Shown piece by piece: positions 45,302 to 54,093 of a stretch of 64,000 bases of DNA. The translations under genes and the position numbers were made by a program. The stretch is from Anaerolineales bacterium (GTDB lineage: Bacteria > Chloroflexota > Anaerolineae > Anaerolineales > JABWBV01), in contig JACKAX010000003.1 in the NCBI GenBank assembly GCA_020634875.1, positions 1-64,000 on the forward strand. Reading direction: 5' to 3'. The notes below the pieces were generated by a model. That model did no database searches and was not told the origin of the DNA. It saw only the letters and a list, made by a program, of their open reading frames with translations. The number at the start of each line of letters is the position of its first letter. Position 1 is the stretch's first letter.

Positions 45302-45971
45302 ATTTTTCCCAAACGAGTGAATATCGGAACAACAAATGCCGCGTGATCTTAGCGTGGGGAAGGAGGCCGGAACATACGGCGCGTACCTCGGATAGGGGGA
45401 GATACACATCCGTGTGTCCGTGTTCTTCCCACGCCGCGCGAGCTTCTGCCGATGCCCGAATCCGGCCATTTTTGAGCCACTTGAGGGCAAGATTAACCGG
45501 AATGGCAACTGCGCTGGTCGCATAGTCGGCCAGGGTTTCAGCCCTGTATAAATCCAATATCAACAATACTCCGCCAGGGGCGAGGGCTTGTTTGATTTTC
45601 GTGAGGATCGGCTCGAAAGGTATATGATGGAGGGTAGCAATCGAAACCACACACCCAAATTGCGCCGGGAGTGGATACTCCATTACTTCGCCAACTTGAT
45701 AATCAATATTGGGATACTCCTTTGACCGTTCTTTCGCCACCTCGATCATCCGCGGGGATAAATCGAGTGCCAGCACCCGCCGGAACCGTTGCGCCAACAG
45801 GCGGGTAATCGTCCCCGTGCCGCACCCGATGTCGAGCGCGTCCGCGTCACTCTGCGTGGGAAGGTGGCGTAAAAGGTAGGGATGGTAATGATGGTTGTGG
45901 TTCCATCCCTCATCGGGTAGGTTAGCGATGCGGTCGAAGTCTTGGCGGATTTTGGAAGAGTAGATGTTCAT
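45168..45971 (-). CDS. SAM-dependent methyltransferase with read-through C-terminal tail
   Basis: A 267-residue class I methyltransferase. Motif I is ALDIGCGTGTITRLL, ALDLSPRMIEVAKE follows, and SIATLHHIPFEPILTKI is the post-II region. Relatives usually end near HLLFRYSLVWEK; here the frame continues about 36 codons (His, Pro and Ser rich), reading through the whole signal-peptide region of the downstream lipoprotein gene in another frame (134 bp overlap). The tail is probably non-functional and follows loss of a stop codon or a frameshift. Substrate unknown. Confidence 0.85.
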   Translation of the reverse strand: MNIYSSKIRQDFDRIANLPDEGWNHNHHYHPYLLRHLPTQSDADALDIGCGTGTITRLLAQRFRRVLALDLSPRMIEVAKERSKEYPNIDYQVGEVMEYPLPAQFGCVVSIATLHHIPFEPILTKIKQALAPGGVLLILDLYRAETLADYATSAVAIPVNLALKWLKNGRIRASAEARAAWEEHGHTDVYLPLSEVRAVCSGLLPHAKITRHLLFRYSLVWEKYETHQTSPSHPHPDPRGVGLCPAWEPNPRGERSPYRTNYSHAHP

Positions 45972-46122
45972 TATTCAGCAACTTGGCGTTCTTCGAAAAA
46001 GAAATCTTGGTGATTATTTTACACGCGCATTCAATCAGGTCTTGCTTTTTCATGCTTTATCGAATAAAGTCACGTAACCGGCTTTTTTAGAAAGCGGAAA
46101 AAACTTTTCATGAGGAATCCCC

Positions 46123-46593
46123 ATGCACCCAAATGCCCAACTGATCCAAAAATTCTATAATTCCTTCCAAACCCTTGATGCCCAAGGGATGGCCGAATGC
46201 TATCACTCCAACGTGGTCTTCACTGACCCGGCGTTCGGACGGCTGGAGGGAGACCGTGCCCGCGCGATGTGGGCGATGCTTTGTGGGCGCGCCACCGATC
46301 TCAAAGTTACGTTCGACCGCGTGCAGGCAGATGACCGGGCGGGTTCGGCACATTGGGAGGCGTGGTACAGCTTTGGCAAGGAAAAGCGCAAGGTGCATAA
46401 CATTATCGAGGCTTCGTTCAAATTCCAGGATGGATTGATCATCGAACATACCGACAATTTCGACGCGTGGCGCTGGAGCCGGATGGCGTTGGGGCCGGTC
46501 GGTGTGCTGTTGGGGTGGACACCATTTTTGCAGGCGGGGATTCGGAAGAATGCGCTGGCGGGGTTGGAAAAATATTTGGCGAAAAATTCTTAG
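46123..46593 (+). CDS. NTF2-like / SnoaL-like protein
   Basis: A 156-residue protein with the SnoaL-like cone fold: LIQKFYNSFQTLDAQGMAEC, VVFTDPAFG, and AHWEAWYSFGKE. Relatives are often polyketide-cyclase-like, limonene-epoxide-hydrolase-like or of unknown function. A GAGG lies upstream of the ATG. It is followed seven bases later by the AviRa-like gene. Confidence 0.75.
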   Translation: MHPNAQLIQKFYNSFQTLDAQGMAECYHSNVVFTDPAFGRLEGDRARAMWAMLCGRATDLKVTFDRVQADDRAGSAHWEAWYSFGKEKRKVHNIIEASFKFQDGLIIEHTDNFDAWRWSRMALGPVGVLLGWTPFLQAGIRKNALAGLEKYLAKNS

Positions 46594-46600
46594 TTTCCCC

Positions 46601-47350
46601 ATGCCTTATCGTTTCGTAACCGAAAAAGAAGACTATTCCGACTTTGCCAGTGGGTGCGTCTTTTATAACGCGCCGGGGCATCCCGCGTTTCCCGTGCGGC
46701 TGGTGGATGAAATTTTCCAGCGCTGTCTGGCGCTCCGAGGCGGGGAAACATCCCCAGTTCATTTGTACGATCCATGTTGTGGCGCGGCCTATCATCTAGC
46801 GGTTTTGGGCTATTTGCATTCCAGGCGGATTGCCTCTCTCACAGCTTCGGATGTGGATACGGCCATTCTGGAGGTTGCCCGGCGCAATCTGTCGTTGTTG
46901 ACCCCCTCCGGGTTGGTGCAACGTCAGATCGAACTTGAAACAATGGCAACACAGTTCGGCAAAGAGTCGCATGTTGCTGCGCTGGCGTCAGTGGAAAGGT
47001 TTAGGGGCCGATGGAAGGAAAGATCTTCCTCGTTCCCCATGCATCTTTTCCGTGCGGATGCGACACACTCTCACGAAATCGCCGCTCAACTTCCTGTCCA
47101 GCCGGTGGATGTCGTTCTCTCCGATGTGCCTTATGACCAGCACTCTGCCTGGCAACTTCACGAAACGCTACACGCCTCTCCATCTCCTCCACTCTGGCAC
47201 CTACTGGACGCGCTGATCCCCTTCCTTTCCCCCCAATCCGTCGTTGCCATTGCCGCGGACAAAGGACAGAAAATTCAACACGAAGCATATCGGCGGGCTG
47301 AACGATTTCAAGTGGGCAAGCGGCAGATTGCTTTGTTGCAACTTCTTTGA
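46601..47350 (+). CDS. AviRa-like rRNA methyltransferase
   Basis: A 249-residue protein matching the AviRa family (PF11599), a 23S rRNA guanosine methyltransferase that gives resistance to orthosomycins such as avilamycin. FASGCVFYNAPGHPAFPVRL opens the match, VHLYDPCCGAAYHLAVLGYL is the SAM-binding motif, and DVVLSDVPYDQHSAW the catalytic segment. I start at ATG 46601, because an earlier in-frame start lies inside the preceding gene. Whether it truly confers resistance cannot be judged here. Confidence 0.8.
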   Translation: MPYRFVTEKEDYSDFASGCVFYNAPGHPAFPVRLVDEIFQRCLALRGGETSPVHLYDPCCGAAYHLAVLGYLHSRRIASLTASDVDTAILEVARRNLSLLTPSGLVQRQIELETMATQFGKESHVAALASVERFRGRWKERSSSFPMHLFRADATHSHEIAAQLPVQPVDVVLSDVPYDQHSAWQLHETLHASPSPPLWHLLDALIPFLSPQSVVAIAADKGQKIQHEAYRRAERFQVGKRQIALLQLL

Positions 47351-47466
47351 TTCGTCGCATCTCCCTGTTTTTGTGGGGCTTTTTCTAAACCGTAATCCCT
47401 GTTTTTCTCGTAAATAAATGAGGACGTTTATTCATACGTTCTATTTCACCTGTCAAGGAGCCTCCC

Positions 47467-48273
47467 ATGAATTTCCTCTCCAGTTTATTAACTTTTGGCA
47501 CCTTTGTCGTCTTCGTAGCTTTTGTGCTTTGGTTTATCTCCGGGCTGCGGGTTGCCCAGGAATATGAACGTGCCATCGTATTCCGGCTCGGACGCTATTC
47601 AAGAGTCAAAGGTCCCGGTTTGTATTGGAATATTCCCTGGCTGGAATGGCAAAAGAAAGTGGACATTCGCACGATGACCGTTGCCGTTGAACGGCAGGAG
47701 ACGATCACCAAAGACAGTGTCAGCGTAAAAATTGACGCGGTGCTCTGGTATCGCATCATCAGTCCGTCGAAAGCGATCATTTCAGTGGCCGATTATCATT
47801 CTGCCGTCCATCAAGTTGCTCTCACCAGTTTGCGGAACATCATCGGCCAGCACGTGTTAGATGAAGTGCTGAAGGAGCGCGACACCATCAACCACACCTT
47901 GCAAAAGATTGTGGACACCGCCACCGAACCCTGGGGCATTCAGGTTGAAGCCGTCGAAATGAAAGATGTCGAAATTCCCACCTCGATGCAACGGGCGATG
48001 GCGCAGGAAGCCGAAGCCATGCGGGAAAAACGTGCCCGCATCATCAAAGCCGAAGCGGAACTGGAAGCCTCCACCAAACTCTCCCTCGGGGCCAAGCAAA
48101 TTGCCGAAAACCCCGTTGCCCTCGAACTTCGCCGGATGCAAATGATCTCCGAAGTCGGCGCAGAGCAAAACACCACCACCATCATCCTCATGCCCTCGGA
48201 CTTCGTGAACCTGGCGCGTGACCTGTCCAACCGGCTGGCCCCCGCGCCTGCAAAGCCGAAACCGGCAAACTAA
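47467..48273 (+). CDS. Slipin (stomatin/SPFH-Band 7 family)
   Basis: A 268-residue membrane protein. One N-terminal membrane segment (VVFVAFVLWFISGL) is followed by the SPFH core: QEYERAIVFRLGRYSRVKGP, VDIRTMTVAVERQETITKD and VEAVEMKDVEIPTSMQRAM, then an Ala/Glu-rich coiled coil. AAGGAG precedes the ATG. The usual NfeD-type partner is not adjacent. Roles in the family include membrane microdomain organisation; specific role unknown. Confidence 0.92.
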   Translation: MNFLSSLLTFGTFVVFVAFVLWFISGLRVAQEYERAIVFRLGRYSRVKGPGLYWNIPWLEWQKKVDIRTMTVAVERQETITKDSVSVKIDAVLWYRIISPSKAIISVADYHSAVHQVALTSLRNIIGQHVLDEVLKERDTINHTLQKIVDTATEPWGIQVEAVEMKDVEIPTSMQRAMAQEAEAMREKRARIIKAEAELEASTKLSLGAKQIAENPVALELRRMQMISEVGAEQNTTTIILMPSDFVNLARDLSNRLAPAPAKPKPAN

Positions 48274-48290
48274 ATCCCCATTCCACCCCA

Positions 48291-48327
48291 AAGAAGCGCA
48301 CGAGACCCTCGTGCGCTTCTTTTTTTC
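48291..48327 (+). terminator. Slipin terminator
   Basis: GAAGCGCACGAG and CTCGTGCGCTTC form a 12-bp stem followed by a T-run, shortly after the slipin stop. Confidence 0.85.
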
Positions 48328-48385
48328 TTGCTGAATTCCTCGAAACGTTTTATAGTTCAAGCACTCGATCCCTCGGAAGGTGCTG

Positions 48386-49258
48386 ATGATGAAAAGATAC
48401 TATACGCTTTTATTTCTCTTTCTCCTCCCCCTCGCGGCCTGTGCGGCCCCTGTTGTTCCAACACCCACCCCCTCGCCCATCCTCCCCACCCCGGAACCTA
48501 CTCCTATCTACGTTGAAGCAGGCGGCTACTACCTCCCTCCGTTGGATGGGTACGATGTCCAGGTGAATGGCACCCAACTGGGGCTCCTGAATATTTCCAA
48601 AACCCTCATCATCTCCATCTCCGGCGTTACCTCCCCCCAACGGGATGAAGACCCCGACGCGATCCTCACCCGGTACCTCGCCGCGATTATCGCCGATGGA
48701 AACGGTTCCCACGAAAAAGGAGCGGCGATCCCCATCCAAATTGATGGCAAAGCAGGCATCAGTGCGCCGATTACCGGGACGATTTACGGCTTCACCTTTG
48801 AAGGCGAAGCGTTTGTCGTGCCGGATACCCCCCAGCATTTTCTCTTTGGCTTTGGCATCTCCAACCTCAGCAAGGAACCGACCAACTGGGAAACCGAAGG
48901 GATGACCGTTTTTCATGCCTTACAGGACACCATCCGCTTTCTGACGCCTAGTGCGGCGGGCTGTTTCCTTTCGATGGATGAAACCTACGGCAGTCTCGCC
49001 AACCCAATCAAGGTGGGTGGCGGTCCGCTGGATGGCCCTACGCGGGAAGACGTTTACCTGTCTACCCTCCGCGCTCCAACCGGAGATATGTTAACTTACG
49101 AAAGCATGGGGGCAACCGCTTCCGGGGAGTTGGACATCTTTCAAATACAGGGCTTGGAAGCACCCATCCTTCTATTTATAGATAAATACAACTTCGAATC
49201 CCTTCGCGCCCCGACGGGATTTTCTTGCGCGAGCGCGTTTCCGCTGGTCGCGCCGTAA
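48386..49258 (+). CDS. Lipoprotein of unknown function
   Basis: A 290-residue protein with a lipoprotein signal (LLFLFLLPLAACA, Cys19). A Pro/Thr-rich linker (VVPTPTPSPILPTPEPTP) follows, then a globular region of beta-rich appearance (GKAGISAPITGTIYGFTFEG, QHFLFGFGISNLSKE). No family is recognised. Either ATG 48386 or 48389 fits the GGAAGG site. Monocistronic, terminators on both sides. Confidence 0.7.
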   Translation: MMKRYYTLLFLFLLPLAACAAPVVPTPTPSPILPTPEPTPIYVEAGGYYLPPLDGYDVQVNGTQLGLLNISKTLIISISGVTSPQRDEDPDAILTRYLAAIIADGNGSHEKGAAIPIQIDGKAGISAPITGTIYGFTFEGEAFVVPDTPQHFLFGFGISNLSKEPTNWETEGMTVFHALQDTIRFLTPSAAGCFLSMDETYGSLANPIKVGGGPLDGPTREDVYLSTLRAPTGDMLTYESMGATASGELDIFQIQGLEAPILLFIDKYNFESLRAPTGFSCASAFPLVAP

Positions 49259-49262
49259 ATAA

Positions 49263-49298
49263 AAAAAAGAGGATGGCTATTCAGCCATCCTCTTTTTT
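49263..49298. terminator. Bidirectional terminator
   Basis: AAGAGGATGGCT and AGCCATCCTCTT with an ATTC loop and A/T flanks, between convergent lipoprotein and holin-like genes. Confidence 0.9.
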
Positions 49299-49312
49299 AT
49301 CAATAAATAGGG

Positions 49313-49687
49313 TTACTTCCGCTTTTTGCCATCCTTAATAACCAGACTCAATACCACACTTACGATGCTGATCACCAGCGCACCCAGGAAAGCAGGCCAG
49401 AAACCACTCAGCGTAAACCCAATATTGAAGAACCCGGCAACCCACTCGGTCAGGTAAAGCATCCCCGTATTTAAGATCAGCGTGCCCAATCCGAGCGTAA
49501 GAATGATCAACGGGCAGGTCAATAAAGCTATCAGGGGCCGTACGAGTGCGTTTAACAAACCAAAGATCAACGCCAGCCAGATGAACCCAACATAATCTTG
49601 GGAGGCTAAGTTTACGCCAGGAACCAACCACACTGCCGCATACAAAGCTACAGCATTGACTGCCCAGCGAAGAATAAATTTAGTCAT
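49313..49687 (-). CDS. Phage-holin-family / YvlD-like membrane protein
   Basis: A 124-residue protein with four membrane segments (FILRWAVNAVALYAAVWLV, LALIFGLLNALVRPLIALLT and others). The NALVRPLIALLTCPLIILTLG block is the hallmark of PF04020. AAGGAG precedes the ATG at 49687. The 'holin' name is by homology only; no phage genes surround it. Confidence 0.85.
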   Translation of the reverse strand: MTKFILRWAVNAVALYAAVWLVPGVNLASQDYVGFIWLALIFGLLNALVRPLIALLTCPLIILTLGLGTLILNTGMLYLTEWVAGFFNIGFTLSGFWPAFLGALVISIVSVVLSLVIKDGKKRK

Positions 49688-49809
49688 GGAAAATCTCCTT
49701 TTGGAAACATAAAAAGTAAAACATAGAATGAGCGCTAAAGTCAATAACGCAAATATGGAGGGAAGGTTTCAAATTTCGCGATTTTTTCAATCGCGTTATA
49801 CTGCATTTT

Positions 49810-50868
49810 ATGATGCCTGTCCCGAATTATCCCTTCAAAATATTAGCGAAATTCAAGCGTCGCCTTGCTCCACACCTTCCGCTCGCCGTGTACCGCCGCG
49901 CGATGCCGCGTAACCCCGTCGGATTCTTCTATCATGCGGTATCCGATACCCCGCTCCCTCACCTCCAACACCTCTACCCCTCCAAAACCGCCGCGGAATT
50001 TGAACAAGACCTCCTCTGGCTCAAACAAAACTACACTCTCCTCGACTACTCCGTCCTTCAAGCCCTCGCTCAATCACCCAATCACCCGATCACCCAATTG
50101 CCTAATTCCTCCGCCTTTCTCTCCTTTGACGATGGCTTCACCGAGTGCTACACCGTCGCCCGCCCGCTCCTTCTCAAACATCGCATCCCCAGCCTTTTCT
50201 TCCTCGCCACCGACTGGATAGACAACCAATCCATGTACTATCGCGGCAAAATGTCGCTCATCCTCGACAAACTCACTGCCCTTGACCCCGACGCTCAAAC
50301 CGAAACCCTCCACCGTCTCACCACTCTCCACCCGCCACTCCCTACTTCCCACTTATCACTCGCCACTTTCTCCTCCTGGCTGCTCGCCCACCAGCAATCC
50401 GCCGAACCCCTCATAGACCAACTCTGTGACACCCTCGAACTCGATATCCCCAGCTATCTTCGCACGCATCAACCTTTCCTCACCCGCGCCCAAATCCGCG
50501 AAATGCAAGCGGAAGGTTTCGTCTTTGGCGCACACACCCGCCGCCATCCAAAACTCAACACTCTCCCCCAAGAAGAACAAACTGCCGAAATCATCGAATC
50601 TTGCCGGATCGTCTGCGAAATCACCGGGCAGGCTCAAGTCCCCTTCGCCTTCCCCTTCTCCGGCAGTGGCGTGGACCGAGACTTCCTCGCAAATTTACGC
50701 GCCCAACATCCCCATATAGGCTTAATCTTTGACACCCAAAAACTCCGCCGCGACCGCCCCTTCATCTTCCACCGCATCTGGGCCGACAAACCCCTCCTCA
50801 ACGTTCCCCCGCCAAACAACCTCGCGCACTGGCTCCATGATGCTTATATTCGTGAACTAAGCCGCTAA
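49810..50868 (+). CDS. Polysaccharide deacetylase (NodB-like)
   Basis: A 352-residue protein. SAFLSFDDGFTE near residue 98 is the first NodB motif with two Asp residues; GAHTRRHPKL is the H-x3-H metal site. It should remove N- or O-acetyl groups from envelope glycans. Two inserts (PNHPITQLPNSS and PPLPTSHLSLATFSS) are encoded by low-complexity DNA of the intergenic-repeat type. No Shine-Dalgarno is seen; TATACT eight bases before the ATG suggests a leaderless start. Confidence 0.85.
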   Translation: MMPVPNYPFKILAKFKRRLAPHLPLAVYRRAMPRNPVGFFYHAVSDTPLPHLQHLYPSKTAAEFEQDLLWLKQNYTLLDYSVLQALAQSPNHPITQLPNSSAFLSFDDGFTECYTVARPLLLKHRIPSLFFLATDWIDNQSMYYRGKMSLILDKLTALDPDAQTETLHRLTTLHPPLPTSHLSLATFSSWLLAHQQSAEPLIDQLCDTLELDIPSYLRTHQPFLTRAQIREMQAEGFVFGAHTRRHPKLNTLPQEEQTAEIIESCRIVCEITGQAQVPFAFPFSGSGVDRDFLANLRAQHPHIGLIFDTQKLRRDRPFIFHRIWADKPLLNVPPPNNLAHWLHDAYIRELSR

Positions 50869-50947
50869 TCGCTTTTGATCGTTAAGCACAGAATGGAGAA
50901 TCACGAATTTTGCATTCGCAGTCTGTTCTCATCCCTTTAATCTCTAC

Positions 50948-50982
50948 AAAAAAGCGGAAGTCCTCAAGGACTTCCGCTTTTT
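50948..50982. terminator. Bidirectional terminator
   Basis: AAGCGGAAGTCC and GGACTTCCGCTT with a TCAA loop and A/T flanks between convergent genes. Confidence 0.9.
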
Positions 50983-51001
50983 ATGACCTGATACTCTTCG
51001 A

Positions 51002-52483
51002 TTACAGCCCCAAACCCAATTTGTCTCCATACGTCAAAATTAACCAACTTAACCCCACCGCCAGCAACACCAGCAATGCCACCACAATAGCCCAGATTCC
51101 AAATACCTTTGCCTTATCCTTAGGCTTTCCGCCCCCCACTTTTTGTGTCTGTCCGTTGACCAACACATGAAACTCATCTCCTTTATAGTGATAGGTACCT
51201 ACCCAAAGAGGCAGAAGGACATATTTATATGTCATCCCTGACCACCCCCCTGCCCCAATTCGTACATTTCGTTTTTTGTGCCCTGGCTCGATCATCCCAT
51301 ACATACGCGGTCGCAATTCCCGTATCACTTTCTCCCGTGCCACCAATGACGCGTCCGACATGGCACGGTCGTAAGAAAGCGTAGGCCATCCGGCTAAATG
51401 CTCAGGCTCAAACTGCAACACCTCCTTCAAGTTGAACGGTTCAATACTGGTCACATCTTCCTTATTCAATACAGAAACCCCCGACACCAACACATCATCA
51501 AAAAATTCCGAATAAATGCCTTCCCGTGGTAACCACATTGGATTGCGGCTATTGTGGCTCACATCCACTTCACAGGACCATCGGGCCTCAATTGCACCAT
51601 CAAAAGTCCAAAAAGGATAGTAAGCAGGCCGCATTTTCAGCCCTTTTGCCCCCTCACCGAGATCATCGGGCGCGAACAACCCACTGTTCAACCAGTCACG
51701 GGCCAACTTGTGTGCCTGCTTCTCTTTTACTTTGAACAATGCGATTACTTGAGGATCTAACAATTCTCGCAACTCTGTCGAATCAACTAGCTGATTATGC
51801 CCGCAGAAGGGACAATGCCCACTTTTCTGCACGGTTTCTTGCACAGTTACGGCCCCACACTTGGTACACTCCACCCGATGTTGGCGCGCCGCCCACAAAT
51901 GTGCCGCCGCCGTATGCATCACCCCTACCATCGGCGTTTCGGCAGAATCAGCAGCCAGCACATCCTGAACCTCCGTGGTATAGCCGCACGATTCGCAATA
52001 CATTTGATTTTGGTCTGGCTCAAAACTCATGCGCCAGCCACATTGCGGACATTCAAATATCTCTGTTTCCGCGTCGATCATCTCTTCTCTTTGTGCGGAA
52101 ACCGTTTCCCTAAACGTCCTCTGATCCCGATCAGGATCAAAATCACCCCGCGCGGATCCCTGGCTGCCCCGCACATAAGCCGCCTCTTCTGGGTTGATGC
52201 CCAATTGCTCGTTCAGTTTCTCCAGGCCGCGTCGTGCAACCTCAAGATTTGGATCGCACGCCAATGCTTTATCCAAATAATCACGTTGTTCGTAAGGATC
52301 ATCTGTTGTTGCCGAAAGCCACAAATAGGGCCGTGCGTCGTTCGGTTGGAGCGTATTTGCCCGCAGAAGTAAGCGCCGCGCCAGCGCTCGGCTGCCCCCT
52401 TTGGCGGCGGTAATGCCCTCGCGAACTAGGTTATCGTATTCGCGCTGGCTGATATGGCTGGGAGGATTACTGGAGGGGAACAT
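51002..52483 (-). CDS. TPR / zinc-ribbon membrane protein
   Basis: A 493-residue protein. Residues 10-95 are TPR-like (AKGGSRALARRLLLRANTL, WLSATTDDPYEQRDYLDKAL). Three zinc-ribbon pieces follow: FECPQCGWRM with MYCESCGY, VECTKCGAV, and GHCPFCGHNQ. The C-terminal third has a beta-rich domain and one membrane segment at the end (IWAIVVALLVLLAVGLSWLI). It is probably a cytoplasmic domain anchored to the membrane at its C-terminus. Such proteins occur widely without a known function. Confidence 0.7.
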   Translation of the reverse strand: MFPSSNPPSHISQREYDNLVREGITAAKGGSRALARRLLLRANTLQPNDARPYLWLSATTDDPYEQRDYLDKALACDPNLEVARRGLEKLNEQLGINPEEAAYVRGSQGSARGDFDPDRDQRTFRETVSAQREEMIDAETEIFECPQCGWRMSFEPDQNQMYCESCGYTTEVQDVLAADSAETPMVGVMHTAAAHLWAARQHRVECTKCGAVTVQETVQKSGHCPFCGHNQLVDSTELRELLDPQVIALFKVKEKQAHKLARDWLNSGLFAPDDLGEGAKGLKMRPAYYPFWTFDGAIEARWSCEVDVSHNSRNPMWLPREGIYSEFFDDVLVSGVSVLNKEDVTSIEPFNLKEVLQFEPEHLAGWPTLSYDRAMSDASLVAREKVIRELRPRMYGMIEPGHKKRNVRIGAGGWSGMTYKYVLLPLWVGTYHYKGDEFHVLVNGQTQKVGGGKPKDKAKVFGIWAIVVALLVLLAVGLSWLILTYGDKLGLGL

Positions 52484-52500
52484 GATTAAAGTTTAACATA

Positions 52501-52548
52501 AAAAAAGAGCCGGATGAACGATGCCTATTGTTCATCCGGCTCTTTTCG
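52501..52548. terminator. Bidirectional terminator
   Basis: AAAGAGCCGGATGAAC and GTTCATCCGGCTCTTT around a short loop. It would end trxB on the minus strand and lies upstream of the TPR gene. Confidence 0.85.
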
Positions 52549-52570
52549 TTAGGAATTTTTACGCAATGCG

Positions 52571-53545
52571 CTATTGTGCTTGCTCTTGTAACCAGCGATT
52601 GGCCTGTATCGCCGCCGCCGCGCCCATCCCGGCGGAGGTGATCACCTGACGGAAGTGGGGGTCAGCCGCTTCCCCGGCAGCAAACACGCCCGGAACGCTG
52701 GTGCTCATCAGGTTGTTGATAATGATGTAGCCACCTGCGTCCATCTCCAAATGGCCCTGGAAGATTTCCGTGTTGGGCGTATGTCCGATGAAAACGAACA
52801 CGCCATCAATCGGCTGGGTTTTGGCTTCTCCAGTTTTTAGGTTTTTGAGTTCCACTTTTTGGACTTCTCCATTTCCAGCAATGTTTTCCACAACGGTGTC
52901 GAACATGAATTGGATTTTGGGGTTTTCGCGGGCATGTTTTTGCAGCAGCACCCCTGCGCGGAATTCATCGCGGCGGTGGACAATAGTCACGTTGTTGGCA
53001 AACCGAGTGAGGAACTCCCCTTCTTCCAACGCACTGTCCCCGCCTCCAACTACAATCACCTCTTTGCCTTTGAAGAACCAACCGTCACACGTCCCACAGT
53101 AGGACACGCCGCGCCCGGTGAATTCCACCTCGCCCGGAACCTGGAGTTTTCGCGAGGTTGCGCCAGTCGCCACGATGACGGTTTCCGCTTCATAAATGGC
53201 GTTGTACCCTTTGACCCGGTAGGGGCGTTGGGAAAAGTCTACATCCACGGCAGAGTCAAATTCCAGCACCGCGCCAAAGCGTTCGGCCTGTTTTTGGAAC
53301 AGATCAACCAGTTCAGTCCCCCCCACCCCATCGGGGAAACCGGGGTAGTTGTCCACGGAGTGGGTAAGTGCCACCTGTCCGCCGATTTGTAACCCGGTCA
53401 GCACCAGGGGATTCAACTCGGCGCGGGCGGCGTAGAGGGCAGCGGCGAGGCCGGTGGGGCCACCGCCTAAAACAAGTACTTTGTATGGGCCTTTGGTTTC
53501 CAGGCCCTCATCATCAAAGGGAAGGGGTTTGTTTTCTAAAGTCAT
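52571..53545 (-). CDS. trxB: Thioredoxin reductase
   Basis: A 324-residue flavoprotein that passes electrons from NADPH to thioredoxin. FAD-binding GGGPTG is at 27-32, the redox-active disulfide is C150 and C153 (CGTC), the NAD(P)H motif is VVGGGDSALEEGEFL, and VPGVFAAGEAADPHFRQV ends the FAD domain. The 20-residue N-terminal extension is slightly longer than usual. Monocistronic, terminators on both sides. Confidence 0.94.
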   Translation of the reverse strand: MTLENKPLPFDDEGLETKGPYKVLVLGGGPTGLAAALYAARAELNPLVLTGLQIGGQVALTHSVDNYPGFPDGVGGTELVDLFQKQAERFGAVLEFDSAVDVDFSQRPYRVKGYNAIYEAETVIVATGATSRKLQVPGEVEFTGRGVSYCGTCDGWFFKGKEVIVVGGGDSALEEGEFLTRFANNVTIVHRRDEFRAGVLLQKHARENPKIQFMFDTVVENIAGNGEVQKVELKNLKTGEAKTQPIDGVFVFIGHTPNTEIFQGHLEMDAGGYIIINNLMSTSVPGVFAAGEAADPHFRQVITSAGMGAAAAIQANRWLQEQAQ

Positions 53546-53594
53546 GTGAGTCTCTCTAATTGTAATTATTCATAGTGTAGATGGAAAATCCCCG

Positions 53595-53641
53595 AAAAAA
53601 AGGATGGATAGGGAGATGCATCCCCCTATCTATCCTTTTTT
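53595..53641. terminator. Terminator-like palindrome upstream of trxB
   Basis: AAAGGATGGATAGGG and its near-complement CCCTATCTATCCTTT, with A- and T-runs, lie 50 bases upstream of the trxB ATG. No plus-strand gene precedes it. Confidence 0.7.
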
Positions 53642-53796
53642 TGGAAATCTCTAGACTGTGTGAGTAGTTACCTCTAATTTGTCCGCGGGGCGGAGAAATG
53701 AATTTTTTGGAATATTTGGGTCGGTTCCCAAGTCTCTCTTTAGACGCAGGATGGGCTGTTTCGTTACACATTTCCCGCGATGGGGATTTCATAAAA

Positions 53797-53836
53797 AGTG
53801 ACAGTCTGGTTGGACTGTCACTGGTCTTCTTTTTTT
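53797..53836 (+). terminator. Terminator-like hairpin
   Basis: AGTGACAGTC and GACTGTCACT pair and are followed by GGTCTTCTTTTTTT. No gene is seen between 53642 and here, so the transcript it ends is unknown. Confidence 0.65.
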
Positions 53837-53896
53837 AAGATGCGTTGAGCGAACAAAATTTTACCTTAAGAATTGTCTTGAAGCAGAAATCGCCAC

Positions 53897-53926
53897 TTGA
53901 CCCGCTTCAAAAGCCTGTGGTACACT
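53897..53926 (+). promoter_or_regulatory. Promoter of the small Cys ORF
   Basis: TTGACC (53897-53902), an 18-bp spacer and TACACT (53921-53926). Expected start near 53933, leaving about 42 bases of leader with a CTGGC/GCCAG mini-hairpin and AAAGGAG (53957-53963). Confidence 0.65.
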
Positions 53927-53974
53927 GACCTCACTGGCACAAAAGCCAGAATTTTTAAAGGAGACGCGCCGAAA

Positions 53975-54073
53975 GTGAATTATTGTATGTTCAACAACCC
54001 TAACATGCCTACTAAATCCGCAGTTGGTTTTGGCGGAAATAAACCTTGTCGTAGTGCGTCTGCTTGCCGGTAA
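53975..54073 (+). CDS. Candidate 32-residue Cys-containing peptide
   Basis: A short ORF between a good promoter and a strong terminator. GTG 53975 lies 11 bases after AAAGGAG; an in-frame ATG is at 53987. The peptide begins NYCMFNNPNMPTK, continues with a Gly-rich AVGFGGN segment and ends PCRSASACR, giving Cys at 4, 25 and 31 and Arg at the end. It has no signal peptide and no family I recognise. It could be a leader or regulatory peptide, a modified-peptide precursor, or a fortuitous ORF in a structured RNA. Confidence 0.45.
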   Translation: MNYCMFNNPNMPTKSAVGFGGNKPCRSASACR

Positions 54074-54093
54074 CGGAAACTTTTAGCCCCACC

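Noticed and set aside
49313..49687. Prophage, from the holin-like gene
   Set aside because: The family is common in non-phage contexts and no other phage gene lies nearby.
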